A stretch of 22,723 nt of DNA from DATBLY01 sp036555125 (GCA_036555125.1 DATBLY010000109.1:1-22723); one strand, 5' to 3'. Shown: positions 9,616 to 16,827, numbered from the stretch's first letter. A program made the numbers and translations. Notes: generated by a model not told the origin, from the sequence alone.

Positions 9616-9641
9616 CTTGCCCCCACGCGGAGGCGTGTCAA
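9613..9641 (-). promoter_or_regulatory. nrdJ promoter
   Basis: A perfect TTGACA (9636-9641) is followed after exactly 17 bp by AAGAAT (9613-9618) on the minus strand. The predicted start near 9606 leaves a leader of about 53 nt before the GTG start of nrdJ. Confidence 0.7.
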
Positions 9642-9649
9642 GCCTCATC

Positions 9650-9665
9650 CTCCAAGATATGGGGG
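9650..9665. promoter_or_regulatory. NrdR box A upstream of nrdJ (weaker site)
   Basis: CTCCAAGATATGGGGG keeps the central CwAnAT-nT-G positions of the NrdR consensus (acaCwAtATaTwGtgt). Its centre is 33 bp from box B, about three helical turns, which is the paired arrangement known for NrdR operators. It lies just upstream of the nrdJ -35. Confidence 0.6.
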
Positions 9666-9682
9666 AAGATGACCACCGAAGG

Positions 9683-9698
9683 CCACTACATGTTGTGG
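9683..9698. promoter_or_regulatory. NrdR box B upstream of nrdJ (strong site)
   Basis: CCACTACATGTTGTGG is a near-perfect palindrome that matches the NrdR box core. Together with box A it forms the expected pair of repressor sites for ribonucleotide reductase genes. Confidence 0.75.
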
Positions 9699-9709
9699 TC
9701 GTGCCGGAA

Positions 9710-10183
9710 CTACTTCGAGCGCCGCCGGGCCGGCTGGCGTTCCTGCAGGTCACCGAGCTCCCGCTCGAAATCGGTGATCTCCTGGAAGTCCTTGTAGACG
9801 CTGGCGAACCGCATGTAGGCGACCTGGTCGAGCTTCGCGAGGCTCGCGAGCACCTCCATGCCGACCTGCTGGGAGGTCACCTCGGGGCCCTTCTTCCGCA
9901 GCCGCTCCTCCACCCGATCCACGACCTGCGCGACCTGCGCGTCGGTCACCGGTCGGTTCTTGATGGCCTTGGCGATCCCCGCCGCAACCTTCTCCCGGTC
10001 GAACGGCTGCATCTCGCCGTCTCGCTTGATCACCACGAGCCCGACGCCCTCGACCCGCTCGAACGTCGTGAAGCGGCGCCCACAGGCGTCGCACTCCCGC
10101 CGGCGACGCGTGGCCGACCCGCCGTCGGCGGGTCGTGAGTCGACGACCCGATCGTCGTCCGCTCCGCACCAGGGGCATCGCAT
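9710..10183 (-). CDS. nrdR: NrdR transcriptional repressor of ribonucleotide reductase genes
   Basis: The 157-residue protein has the standard NrdR architecture. It has an N-terminal zinc ribbon with C3xxC6 (MRCPWC) and C31xxC34 (CDACGRRF), then an ATP-cone domain (about 46-136) that senses ATP/dATP and controls DNA binding. VVDSRPADGGSATRRRREC and RFTTFERVE are family signatures. I chose the ATG at 10183, because it gives the conserved MRCPxCG start; a TTG five codons upstream (10198) lies inside the NrdR box. The gene follows lysM on the same strand and has its own promoter with an NrdR box, which implies autoregulation. It precedes its main target nrdJ by 156 bp. Confidence 0.97.
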   Translation of the reverse strand: MRCPWCGADDDRVVDSRPADGGSATRRRRECDACGRRFTTFERVEGVGLVVIKRDGEMQPFDREKVAAGIAKAIKNRPVTDAQVAQVVDRVEERLRKKGPEVTSQQVGMEVLASLAKLDQVAYMRFASVYKDFQEITDFERELGDLQERQPARRRSK

Positions 10184-10192
10184 CGCACTCGA

Positions 10193-10208
10193 CCACAAGA
10201 TGTTGTGG
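10193..10208. promoter_or_regulatory. NrdR box C at the nrdR promoter
   Basis: CCACAAGATGTTGTGG is an almost perfect palindrome of the same type as box B. It begins about 10 bp before the nrdR ATG and just downstream of the predicted start point, a good position for autorepression. No convincing second box was found at 31-33 bp on either side. Confidence 0.7.
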
Positions 10209-10216
10209 CCGCGCGC

Positions 10217-10246
10217 ACGCTACGCCCCGCATCCCGGGGCCGTCAA
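10217..10246 (-). promoter_or_regulatory. nrdR promoter
   Basis: TTGACG (10241-10246) and TAGCGT (10217-10222) on the minus strand are separated by 18 bp. The -35 overlaps the stop codon of the LysM gene. The predicted start near 10210 lies immediately before NrdR box C. Confidence 0.5.
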
Positions 10247-10527
10247 GCGAGCGCCGGGATCACGAGCGTCTGGCCCGGCACGATCGCGCCGGCGTCGATG
10301 TGGTTCCGACGACCGATCGCGTCGACCAGGTCACGCGGGTCGGCGCCCCCGGCGAAGCGGACGGCGATCGTCCAGACCGTGTCCCCGCCTCGGACGACGT
10401 AGACCAGCCGCGGCGCGCGTGGCTCGTGCGGCGCGAACGCACGCGACACCGGGCCGGTCACCAGCAGGCACGCGAGGATCGCGAGGACCGTGAGGGTCCG
10501 GCGCCGACGAACACGTGTTCGAGTCAT
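10243..10527 (-). CDS. Small LysM membrane protein, probable SOS cell-division inhibitor (YneA/ChiZ-like)
   Basis: The protein has 94 residues: a very basic N-terminus (MTRTRVRRRR), one membrane segment (about 11-30), a short Pro/Ala linker and a LysM domain (about 41-91: YVVRGGDTVWTIAVRFAG ... IVPGQTLVIP). It would be anchored in the membrane with the LysM facing peptidoglycan. This architecture, the divergent position next to lexA and three LexA boxes in between match the SOS division inhibitors YneA of Bacillus and Rv2719c/ChiZ or DivS of Actinobacteria. It presumably delays septation during DNA damage. The ATG at 10527 was chosen because a promoter predicts transcription starting at or within 1-2 nt of it, and there is no clear ribosome binding site, so translation is probably leaderless. 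Activity is inferred by context. Confidence 0.8.
   Translation of the reverse strand: MTRTRVRRRRTLTVLAILACLLVTGPVSRAFAPHEPRAPRLVYVVRGGDTVWTIAVRFAGGADPRDLVDAIGRRNHIDAGAIVPGQTLVIPALA
10508..10521. promoter_or_regulatory. LexA (SOS) box 1, inside the start of the LysM gene
   Basis: CGAACACGTGTTCG is a perfect palindrome that fits the CGAAC-N4-GTTCG LexA box. It covers codons 3-7 of the LysM gene, just downstream of the predicted transcription start. Confidence 0.8.
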
Positions 10528-10533
10528 GGCCAC

Positions 10534-10562
10534 ATCCTGACCGAACGCGTGTTCGACGTCAA
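10534..10562 (-). promoter_or_regulatory. Promoter of the LysM gene
   Basis: TTGACG (10557-10562) and CAGGAT (10534-10539) on the minus strand have a 17-bp spacer that contains the whole of LexA box 2. Initiation about 6-7 nt after the -10 coincides with the ATG at 10527, which predicts a leaderless mRNA. Confidence 0.55.
10542..10555. promoter_or_regulatory. LexA (SOS) box 2
   Basis: CGAACGCGTGTTCG has perfect CGAAC/GTTCG arms and lies between the -35 and -10 of the LysM promoter, a classic repressor position. It is 34 bp centre-to-centre from box 1. Confidence 0.85.
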
Positions 10563-10571
10563 GGCGTCGCT

Positions 10572-10585
10572 CGAACATATGTTTG
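10572..10585. promoter_or_regulatory. LexA (SOS) box 3, lexA side
   Basis: CGAACATATGTTTG differs from the full palindrome at one arm base. It overlaps the -35 hexamer of the lexA promoter, so it is the autoregulatory site, and lies 30 bp centre-to-centre from box 2. Confidence 0.8.
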
Positions 10586-10611
10586 CCCTCCTCTCACCCG
10601 CGTGCTACGGT
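10583..10611 (+). promoter_or_regulatory. lexA promoter
   Basis: TTGCCC (10583-10588) and TACGGT (10606-10611) are separated by 17 bp. A start near 10618 gives a leader of about 21 nt that contains the GAGGAGG ribosome binding site (10623-10629). Confidence 0.5.
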
Positions 10612-10638
10612 CCGGCGGACCCGAGGAGGCTAGGGACG

Positions 10639-11244
10639 ATGTCTGACATCACCGCACGCCAGCAGCGCATCCTCAGCTTCATCTCCGAGACCGTCCGCGA
10701 GCGCGGCTACCCCCCCACCGTGCGCGAGATCGGCGAGGCCGTCGGCCTGACGTCCTCGAGCAGCGTCCACGCCCAGCTCGCGAACCTCGAGCGCATGGGC
10801 CTGCTCCACAAGGACCCCACGAAGCCGCGCGCGATGACGCTCGCGGCGCCGAAGGCCGACGGGGTCGTCGTTCCCCTCGTCGGGAGGATCGCCGCCGGCG
10901 CGCCGACGCTCGCCGAGGAGGACATCGAGGGATACCTGACCGTGCCCGACGGCTTCGCCTCGGAGGCTCCCCACTTCGCGCTTCGGGTCGCCGGGGACTC
11001 GATGGTGGACGCGGGGATCCTCGACGGGGACGTGGTCGTCGTCCGCTCGCAGGATCGGGCCGACGACGGAGACATCGTCGCGGCGATCCTGCCCGGCGCC
11101 GCGGAGGACGAGGCGACCGTGAAGCGCCTCGGCCACGAAGGCGATCGCGTCATGCTGATCCCGGAGAACCCGGCGATGGAACCGTTCGAGATGGTCGACG
11201 GACGCATCGCCGGCAAGGTGGTCGCGGTCCTCCGCAAGCTCTGA
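10639..11244 (+). CDS. lexA: LexA repressor (SOS regulator, self-cleaving)
   Basis: The 201-residue protein has an N-terminal winged helix (about 1-66; TARQQRILSFI, YPPTVREIGEAVGL, SSVHAQLANLERMG) that binds SOS boxes. The C-terminal S24-type peptidase domain has the scissile A86-G87 bond in GRIAAGAP, the nucleophile S121 in GDSMVDAGI, and the general base K162 in ATVKRL. RecA filaments trigger self-cleavage and thereby SOS induction; the 3' part of recA lies at the far end of this window. A LexA box over its own -35 shows autoregulation. It is divergent from the LysM gene and, with nrdR-nrdJ, keeps the lexA-nrdR-nrdJ order typical of Actinobacteria. Confidence 0.98.
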   Translation: MSDITARQQRILSFISETVRERGYPPTVREIGEAVGLTSSSSVHAQLANLERMGLLHKDPTKPRAMTLAAPKADGVVVPLVGRIAAGAPTLAEEDIEGYLTVPDGFASEAPHFALRVAGDSMVDAGILDGDVVVVRSQDRADDGDIVAAILPGAAEDEATVKRLGHEGDRVMLIPENPAMEPFEMVDGRIAGKVVAVLRKL

Positions 11245-11259
11245 GCGTCCCGACAGCGC

Positions 11260-11300
11260 CGGGAAGCCGCCCCGGAGGGGAGCTAAGCTCGGGGTTCCCG
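11260..11300 (+). terminator. Nested GC-rich inverted repeat after lexA
   Basis: CGGGAA (11260-11265) pairs with TTCCCG (11295-11300), and inside it CCCCG (11270-11274) pairs with CGGGG (11290-11294). The apical part contains GAGCTAAGCTC. It lies 16 nt after the lexA stop, has no U-tract, and could end the lexA transcript or be the leader structure of the SIS gene. Confidence 0.4.
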
Positions 11301-11326
11301 TCCGCTTCGCCCGAAGGAGATCGTCG

Positions 11327-12325
11327 ATGGCCACCGGTCCCGGCAGCAACCTCGAGGCCCAGATCCGCTCCCAGCCGGCCGAGCTCGAGCGGCTGGTCCG
11401 CTCCGCGAAGATGCGCGAGCAGATCCATTCCGCCGCGGAGGGCCTGCATCGGGCCCGCAGGATCTGGCTGGTCGGGACCGGGACCAGCCTGCACGCGGCC
11501 GAGCTCGGGGCGGCGATGATCCAGCAGACGGGTCGGTCCGCCGTGGCGGTCCCGTCCATGCAGTTCGTCGCGTGGGCCCCGGTGATCGGTCCGCAGGATG
11601 CGATCGTCGTGATCACGCATACGGCCGAGACGGCGTACGCGCTGTCCACCCGCGCGCAGGCGTTCCTGGCGGGCCTCCAGCTGGTGATGATCACCCGCGA
11701 GGGGGCGGGGTTCCCCGAGGTGATCGAGACGGTCCCGAAGGAGACCGCCGAGACGTACACGGTGAGCTACACCACCGCCCTGCTCGCCCTGGCGGTCATC
11801 GCGCGCGAGCTCGGCGCCGAAGGGTTCGAGGACGAGGTGCTCGTGCGGATCCCCGAGGCGGTGGCGGACGCGATCGCCGACAGCGGGACGGACCAGGTCG
11901 CGCTGCCCGAGCGGGCGCTGGTGATCGCCGGGGCGGGGCCCGCCTCGATCACCGCGCGGGAGGGGGCGCTGAAGATCCGCGAGGGGGCCCGGGTGCTGGC
12001 CGAGGGCTACGACGCCGAATACCTGCTCCACGGCTCCGCGGTGCCGCTCACCGTGCGCGACGGGGTCGTGATCCTGACGCCTCCCGACCACGAGGGCTTC
12101 ATGCCGGCGCTCGGTCGCGCCGCCGCCGACGCCGGCATCCCCGTGAGCGGGATCCACGAGCCGTCGGACCTCTCCCCGCTCCTGGCCCAGATCCCGCTCA
12201 CCGTCCGACTCCAGATCCTCGCGTACCGGTTCGCCGCCGAGCGCGGCCAGGACCCCGACACGGTCATCACCGGTTCATGGGCCGACCCCGACCTCTGGCG
12301 GATCGGGGCGCCCCGGCCCTCGTAG
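11327..12325 (+). CDS. Double-SIS-domain sugar-phosphate isomerase-like protein (GlmS C-half type)
   Basis: The 332-residue protein corresponds to the isomerase half of glucosamine-6-phosphate synthase without the N-terminal glutaminase domain. The first SIS domain shows WLVGTGTSLHAAE (47-59) and ITHTAETAYAL; the second shows TAREGALKIREGARVLAEGYDAEYLLHGSAVPL (209-241). E219 and H235 have the same spacing as the catalytic Glu and His of GlmS. The usual C-terminal PRNLAKSVTVE-like tail, which supplies a catalytic lysine, is replaced by an unrelated ending (GSWADPDLWRIGAP). It may therefore act as an aldose/ketose isomerase or deaminase on a sugar phosphate, or in a regulatory role. The start ATG follows GAAGGAG at a good distance. 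It meets hflX tail-to-tail with 9 bp between them. Confidence 0.8.
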   Translation: MATGPGSNLEAQIRSQPAELERLVRSAKMREQIHSAAEGLHRARRIWLVGTGTSLHAAELGAAMIQQTGRSAVAVPSMQFVAWAPVIGPQDAIVVITHTAETAYALSTRAQAFLAGLQLVMITREGAGFPEVIETVPKETAETYTVSYTTALLALAVIARELGAEGFEDEVLVRIPEAVADAIADSGTDQVALPERALVIAGAGPASITAREGALKIREGARVLAEGYDAEYLLHGSAVPLTVRDGVVILTPPDHEGFMPALGRAAADAGIPVSGIHEPSDLSPLLAQIPLTVRLQILAYRFAAERGQDPDTVITGSWADPDLWRIGAPRPS

Positions 12326-12334
12326 TCGCGTCCT

Positions 12335-13711
12335 TCAGGCGGTGTCGGCGGCGGCGGGTGGCGCGTCCCCGGCCGAGGACGGATCCACGGCCCGGACATC
12401 CCGGCCGTCGCGACGGACGGCGTAGGGGCGGAGCGCCGCCAGCTCCCGGAGCCCCACGCGCGCCCAGATCCGCGTGCCCTCGGGTTCGGCCTCGGCCCGG
12501 ATCACCTCCGCCTCGCGGTAGAGCAGCGCGACCAGGTCCCCGCGGTCCCACGGGACGAGGGCCTCGAGCTCGATCGGCGGGTTCGGCGTGGCCTCGCCGA
12601 TCGACGCGAGCAACCCGTCCACGCCCTCACCCGTCAGGGCCGACACGGACGCGGCGCCCGGGAACCGCCGGGCGAGCCTGACCCGCTCGGCGCCCCGGAC
12701 CCGGTCGATCTTGTTGAGGGCGAGCACCTCCGGCAGCCCGCCGGCCCCGATCTCGTCCAGCACCCGACGCACGGCTTCCACCTGCCCGTCGAGCTGCGGG
12801 GACGAGGCGTCGGCGACGTGGACGACCAGCTCCGACAGCGTGACCTCCTCCAGGGTCGAGCGGAACGCCTCGACGAGGTCGTGCGGCAGCTTCGAGACGA
12901 ACCCGACGGTATCGGTCATCGTGGCGCGCCGTCCGTTCGGCAGGACGATGCGACGCGTGGTCGGGTCGAGCGTCGCGAACAGCTGGTTCGCGACCACCAC
13001 ATCCGACCCCGTCAGTCGGTTCATCAAGGTGGACTTGCCGGCGTTCGTGTAGCCGGCGATCGCGATCTGCGGGACGTTCGACCGCTGACGCGCCGAGCGC
13101 TTCGTGTCGCGGGTCCGCTGGAGGTCGCGGATGTCGCGACGGAGCTTGGTGATCCGCCGGCGGATGTGCTGGCGGTCGAGCTCCAGCTTCGTCTCGCCGG
13201 GGCCGCGGCGCGTCCCGACACCGCCCCCCATCCGGCTCATCGCCTCGCCCCAGCCACGCAGGCGCGGGAGGAGGTAGTTGAGCTGGGCGAGCTCGACCTG
13301 CGCCTTGCCCTCACGGGAGCGCGCGTGCAGGGCGAAGATGTCCAGGATCAGGGCCGTCCGATCGATCACCTTCGCCTTCAGCCTCCCCTCGAGCGCGCGC
13401 AGGTGCCCCGGGTTGAGCTCGTGGTCGAAGATCACGAGCTCGGCGCCCTCCCGGTGAAGGATCTGGTGGATCTCGTCGATCTTCCCCTTGCCGACGAAGG
13501 TCGCGGGGTCAGGCTCCGACCGGCTCTGCACGATCCGCGCGACCGGCTCGGCCCCGGCCGAGTCGGCCAGGGCTGCCAGCTCATCGAGGTCGTCCTCCGT
13601 GATCCCGGGTCCGACGCCGACGAGCACGGCCCGCTCGAACACCCTCGGGCGCCAGGTGGCCGAGAGCGGCGATTCCTGGACGTTCGCGCCGGTCGCGTCG
13701 GGCCTCGACAC
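12335..13711 (-). CDS. hflX: HflX ribosome-associated GTPase
   Basis: The 458-residue GTPase splits stalled or heat-damaged 70S ribosomes and belongs to the OBG-HflX group. An N-terminal nucleotide-binding subdomain (about 26-130) contains FVGKGKIDEI and VIFDHELNPGH. A linker follows (GRGPGETKLE-like stretch, here RRGPGETKLELDRQHIRRRI, 168-187). The G domain has G1 GYTNAGKS (220-227), G2-region TLDPTTR (247-253), G3 DTVG (267-270), G4 NKID (333-336) and G5 SAL. The C-terminal region is intact. Translation starts at a GTG one base after the dapD stop (TGACGTG), so it is coupled to the dap genes. Confidence 0.97.
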   Translation of the reverse strand: MSRPDATGANVQESPLSATWRPRVFERAVLVGVGPGITEDDLDELAALADSAGAEPVARIVQSRSEPDPATFVGKGKIDEIHQILHREGAELVIFDHELNPGHLRALEGRLKAKVIDRTALILDIFALHARSREGKAQVELAQLNYLLPRLRGWGEAMSRMGGGVGTRRGPGETKLELDRQHIRRRITKLRRDIRDLQRTRDTKRSARQRSNVPQIAIAGYTNAGKSTLMNRLTGSDVVVANQLFATLDPTTRRIVLPNGRRATMTDTVGFVSKLPHDLVEAFRSTLEEVTLSELVVHVADASSPQLDGQVEAVRRVLDEIGAGGLPEVLALNKIDRVRGAERVRLARRFPGAASVSALTGEGVDGLLASIGEATPNPPIELEALVPWDRGDLVALLYREAEVIRAEAEPEGTRIWARVGLRELAALRPYAVRRDGRDVRAVDPSSAGDAPPAAADTA

Positions 13712-13712
13712 G

Positions 13713-14543
13713 TCAGGCCCCGTCGTCGGTCGGGAGGCCGAACTCGCGGAGCACGTCGTTCAGCACGATCTTCGCGTCGGTGGCGGAGCCCCGGTACCCG
13801 ACGATCAGCCCGCTCGGCAGCCCATAGGTGCCGGCGGGGAACGCCTTCGTGCGGACCCCGGGGATCACGATCGCCTCCGGCGGCACCGACCCGCGGTGCT
13901 CGACGGGCTCGGGACCGGTCACGTCGATCACCGGGGTGTTGCCCGTCAGCACGACGCCCGCGCCGAGCACCGCACCCGCCCCCACCCGCACGCCCTCGAC
14001 GATCACGCATCGCGAACCGACGAACGCGCCGTCCTCCACGATCACCGGCTCGGCCTGGACCGGCTCGAGGACCCCGCCGATCCCGACGCCCCCGGACAGA
14101 TGGACGTTGGCGCCGATCTGCGCGCACGAGCCCACGGTCGCCCAGGTGTCCACGAGCGTGCCCGGTCCCACCCAGGCCCCGATGTTGACGTAGCTCGGCA
14201 TCAGGATCGAACCGGGCGACAGGTACGCGCCGTAGCGCGCCGTCGCCGGGGGCACGACCCGGACGCCGGCGTCCGCGTAGCCGCGCTTCAGCGGCAGCTT
14301 GTCGTGGTACTCGAAGGGTCCGGCCTCGGTGGTCTCGAGCCCCCGGACCCGGAAGTAGAGCAGCACGGCCTGTTTCACCCACGCGTTGACGGTCCACCCG
14401 TCCGCGCCCGGCTCGGCGACGCGGATCCTCCCCTCGTCGAGGAGCCGGATCGCCTCTTCGACGGCCTCGGCGTCCGGCGCGGCGTCCGGTCGATCGAAGC
14501 TCTCGGCGATCCGTGCGGCGAGCTCGTCGTGGGTCGCGGTCAC
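13713..14543 (-). CDS. dapD: 2,3,4,5-tetrahydropyridine-2,6-dicarboxylate N-succinyltransferase
   Basis: The 276-residue enzyme transfers succinyl from succinyl-CoA to tetrahydrodipicolinate, the committed step of the succinylase route to meso-DAP and lysine. The left-handed beta-helix is visible as hexapeptide turns from about 107 to 230. MPSYVNIGAW, LVDTWATVGSCAQIG (130-144) and NVHLSGGVGIGGVLEP (146-161) are nearly identical to the E. coli enzyme as I remember it, and the length fits (274 there). It differs from the longer mycobacterial type. The GTG start overlaps the TGA of the aminotransferase gene by 4 bp; the reading frame continues upstream, but that part is antisense-free shadow of the neighbouring gene. 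Confidence 0.96.
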   Translation of the reverse strand: MTATHDELAARIAESFDRPDAAPDAEAVEEAIRLLDEGRIRVAEPGADGWTVNAWVKQAVLLYFRVRGLETTEAGPFEYHDKLPLKRGYADAGVRVVPPATARYGAYLSPGSILMPSYVNIGAWVGPGTLVDTWATVGSCAQIGANVHLSGGVGIGGVLEPVQAEPVIVEDGAFVGSRCVIVEGVRVGAGAVLGAGVVLTGNTPVIDVTGPEPVEHRGSVPPEAIVIPGVRTKAFPAGTYGLPSGLIVGYRGSATDAKIVLNDVLREFGLPTDDGA

Positions 14544-15712
14544 ACCGCCACCGCCGGATCGGGCAGCGCCGTGCCCAGCACGTCGACGGCCCGCGCGCAG
14601 GCCTCGAGCGTCGGCACCATCGCGAACCGGACGTACCCCTCGCCCTCGGGCCCGAAGAACGCACCCGGCGCGACGACCACATCGTGCGCCAGCAGGGTCT
14701 CGGCCCACGCAGCCGAAGATCCGCCGCCGGGCACCCGGACCCACAGGTAGAACGTGGCCTCGCTCCCGGCGACGGCGATGCCCTTGCGCGCGAAGAGCTC
14801 CAGGAAGAGCGCCCGCTTGCGCGCGTACCGCTCCCGGTTGCGTCCGACGTGCTCCTCGTCGTTCCACGCGGCGACCGACGCCCGCTGGACGAACTCCTGG
14901 GGGGTGACCCCGACCGCCGGCCGCAGCCGCTTCATCGCCGAGATCAACGACGGGTCGCCGGCGATGAAGCCCGACCGATACCCGGTCATCGACGAGCGCT
15001 TGCTGAGCGTGTTGATCGCCACGACGTTCGAGGGATCGCCGACCTGCAGGACCGAGGCCGGGGGGCCCTCTCCGAACCACAGCTCGCTGTAGGCCTCGTC
15101 CGACGCGAGGAGGAACCCGTGCTCGCGGGCCAGGGCGGCCGCGCGCTCCAGGAACGGCAGCGGCGCGACCGCGCCCGTCGGGTTGTTCGGGTAGTTCAGC
15201 CACAACAGCGCGGCGCGGTCCAGGTCTTCGCCGGACACCCCGTCGAGGTCGGGCAGGAACCCCCGTTCGGGCGTCAGCGCGAGCCGGCGCACCTCGGCGC
15301 CGGCGAACCGCGCCCCGCGCTCGGGGATCGGGTACCCGGGGGCGGTCACCAGGATCAGGTCGCGTCCGTCCTCGGGGCGCAGGACCGCCTGCGCCAGCGA
15401 GAACACGACCTCCTTCGAGCCGAGCGTCGGCAGGACCGCCGTGGCGGGGTCGACCCCCACCGAGAACCGCCGCCCGATCCACCGGGCGATCGCCTCACGG
15501 AGCTCGGGGAGGCCTGCCGCCCGCGGGTAGGACGAGACCGGCTCGACCGCCGCGGCGAGCGCGTCCCGGATGAACGCCGGGGTCTCATCGCGAGGGTCAC
15601 CCACCCCGAAGTCGATCAGGGCGCGGCCCGACGCCCGCGCCTCGGCCCTCCGGCGGTCGAGCGCCTCGAACGCGTACGGCTCCACGTCCCGATACGCGCG
15701 CGACAGCTCCAT
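14540..15712 (-). CDS. dapC: DapC-type succinyl-diaminopimelate aminotransferase (class I PLP fold)
   Basis: The 390-residue fold-type I aminotransferase has DFGVGDPRDETP (34-45), SYPRAAGLPELREAIA, the NYPNNPTG substrate/PLP motif (173-180), D205-E-A-Y208, the PLP lysine K238 in TLSKRSSMTGYRSGF, and a C-terminal YVRFAM arginine. The family includes LL-DAP and succinyl-amino-ketopimelate aminotransferases. Its place between dapD and dapE, with an overlap on both sides (GTGA with dapD, TGATG with dapE), argues for the glutamate-dependent transamination of N-succinyl-2-amino-6-ketopimelate. The ATG at 15712 is preceded by GAAGGA. Specificity is inferred from context. Confidence 0.9.
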   Translation of the reverse strand: MELSRAYRDVEPYAFEALDRRRAEARASGRALIDFGVGDPRDETPAFIRDALAAAVEPVSSYPRAAGLPELREAIARWIGRRFSVGVDPATAVLPTLGSKEVVFSLAQAVLRPEDGRDLILVTAPGYPIPERGARFAGAEVRRLALTPERGFLPDLDGVSGEDLDRAALLWLNYPNNPTGAVAPLPFLERAAALAREHGFLLASDEAYSELWFGEGPPASVLQVGDPSNVVAINTLSKRSSMTGYRSGFIAGDPSLISAMKRLRPAVGVTPQEFVQRASVAAWNDEEHVGRNRERYARKRALFLELFARKGIAVAGSEATFYLWVRVPGGGSSAAWAETLLAHDVVVAPGAFFGPEGEGYVRFAMVPTLEACARAVDVLGTALPDPAVAV

Positions 15713-16827
15713 CAACCGTCCTTCCCGCCCGCGAGGAACGCGCGCAGCACCTCCATGGATCGCACCAGCGCGCCCGCCTCGATCCGCTCGTCGTCCCGAT
15801 GAGCGTACCCGGGGTCGCCCGGCCCGAAGTTCACGGCGTCCACGCCTGCCATCGCGAACTCGGCCACCGGCGTCCAGGCCTGCTTCGGCGCGACGTCCAG
15901 GCCCCCGGCGTCGCGGAGGCGACCGACGAGTGGGTTCCCCGTCGTGACGGGTCCGGGGGGCGCGTTGCCCACGATCTCGAGGTCGGCGCCGGGACCGAGC
16001 AGCGTCCGGAGCTCGGCCTCCGCGTCCGCCGGGGTGCGGTTCGGGGCGTACCGCAGGTTCACCGATGCGGTCACGGCGTCGGGCACCACGTTCGCCGCGA
16101 TCCCGCCGTCGATCCGCGTGACGCTCACCACCTCGCGGTACGTGAGGCCCTCGATCCGGACGTCCCGGGGTTGCCGCGCCGCGATGGGCGCCAGCACGCC
16201 GAGCGCGGCGTGGATCGCGTTCTCGCCGAGCCACGGCCGCGCCGAGTGCGCCGCCCGCCCACGGACCGACACCGTCGCGTTCAGGTTCCCGAGGCAGCCC
16301 ACCTCCAGGCGGTTGTCCGTCGGCTCCATCACGATCGCCAGGTCGATCGTGCGCGCCGGCGCGCATCGCGCGAAGAGCGGCAGCAAGGCGCTCTCATCGA
16401 TCGGCAGCTCCTCCCGACCGAAGAACAACACGCCCAGGTCGAGGTCCCCGATCGGCCCCACGGTGGAGGAGCCCGCGAGCTCGAGGATCACCGCGAGCGC
16501 GCCCTTCATGTCGGCCGCGCCCCGCCCGGTCACGGTCGTCCCGTCCCGTCGGCCGGGGAGGCCGCCGTGCGCGGGCACGGTGTCGGCGTGACCGGCGAGG
16601 ACGACCAACGGTGCCCCCTCCCGCCGCTCGCGCGGCAGGAGGAAGCGCACGGCGTCGTCCCCGTCCACGAGCCGGAAGGACTCCGACGGCACGGCGGCGG
16701 TCAGGCGGTCGAGGATCGCCTCCTCGTGCCGGCTCTCCGAGGGCACGTTCACGAGCTCGAGCGTGCGCTCCGCGAGGCGGTCCCCGAGGCGCCCCTCCGG
16801 CTCCTCCGGATCGACGGGCAGGCTCAT
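15712..16827 (-). CDS. dapE: Succinyl-diaminopimelate desuccinylase (M20 metallopeptidase)
   Basis: The 371-residue M20-family enzyme removes succinate from N-succinyl-LL-DAP. The di-zinc site is readable: H80 and D82 in AGHADTVPA, bridging D106 in GRGAADMKG, the general base E139 with E140 in GREE, E168 in VMEPT, and H343 in YAHRDDE. The RAAHSARPWLGENA segment (191-203) marks the dimerisation domain and supplies H194. It sits between dapC and dapF, with ATG overlapping the dapF stop by 4 bp (ATGA). Residues about 181-290 form the lid domain. The M20 family is broad; the dap context settles the assignment. Confidence 0.93.
   Translation of the reverse strand: MSLPVDPEEPEGRLGDRLAERTLELVNVPSESRHEEAILDRLTAAVPSESFRLVDGDDAVRFLLPRERREGAPLVVLAGHADTVPAHGGLPGRRDGTTVTGRGAADMKGALAVILELAGSSTVGPIGDLDLGVLFFGREELPIDESALLPLFARCAPARTIDLAIVMEPTDNRLEVGCLGNLNATVSVRGRAAHSARPWLGENAIHAALGVLAPIAARQPRDVRIEGLTYREVVSVTRIDGGIAANVVPDAVTASVNLRYAPNRTPADAEAELRTLLGPGADLEIVGNAPPGPVTTGNPLVGRLRDAGGLDVAPKQAWTPVAEFAMAGVDAVNFGPGDPGYAHRDDERIEAGALVRSMEVLRAFLAGGKDG

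Noticed and set aside
9554..9709. Cobalamin riboswitch upstream of nrdJ
   Set aside because: The region is only 156 bp, is filled by promoter and NrdR boxes, and shows no B12-box-like sequence.
14544..15482. Long N-terminal extension of the dapD frame
   Set aside because: It overlaps the aminotransferase gene; the GTG at 14543 gives the normal DapD length.
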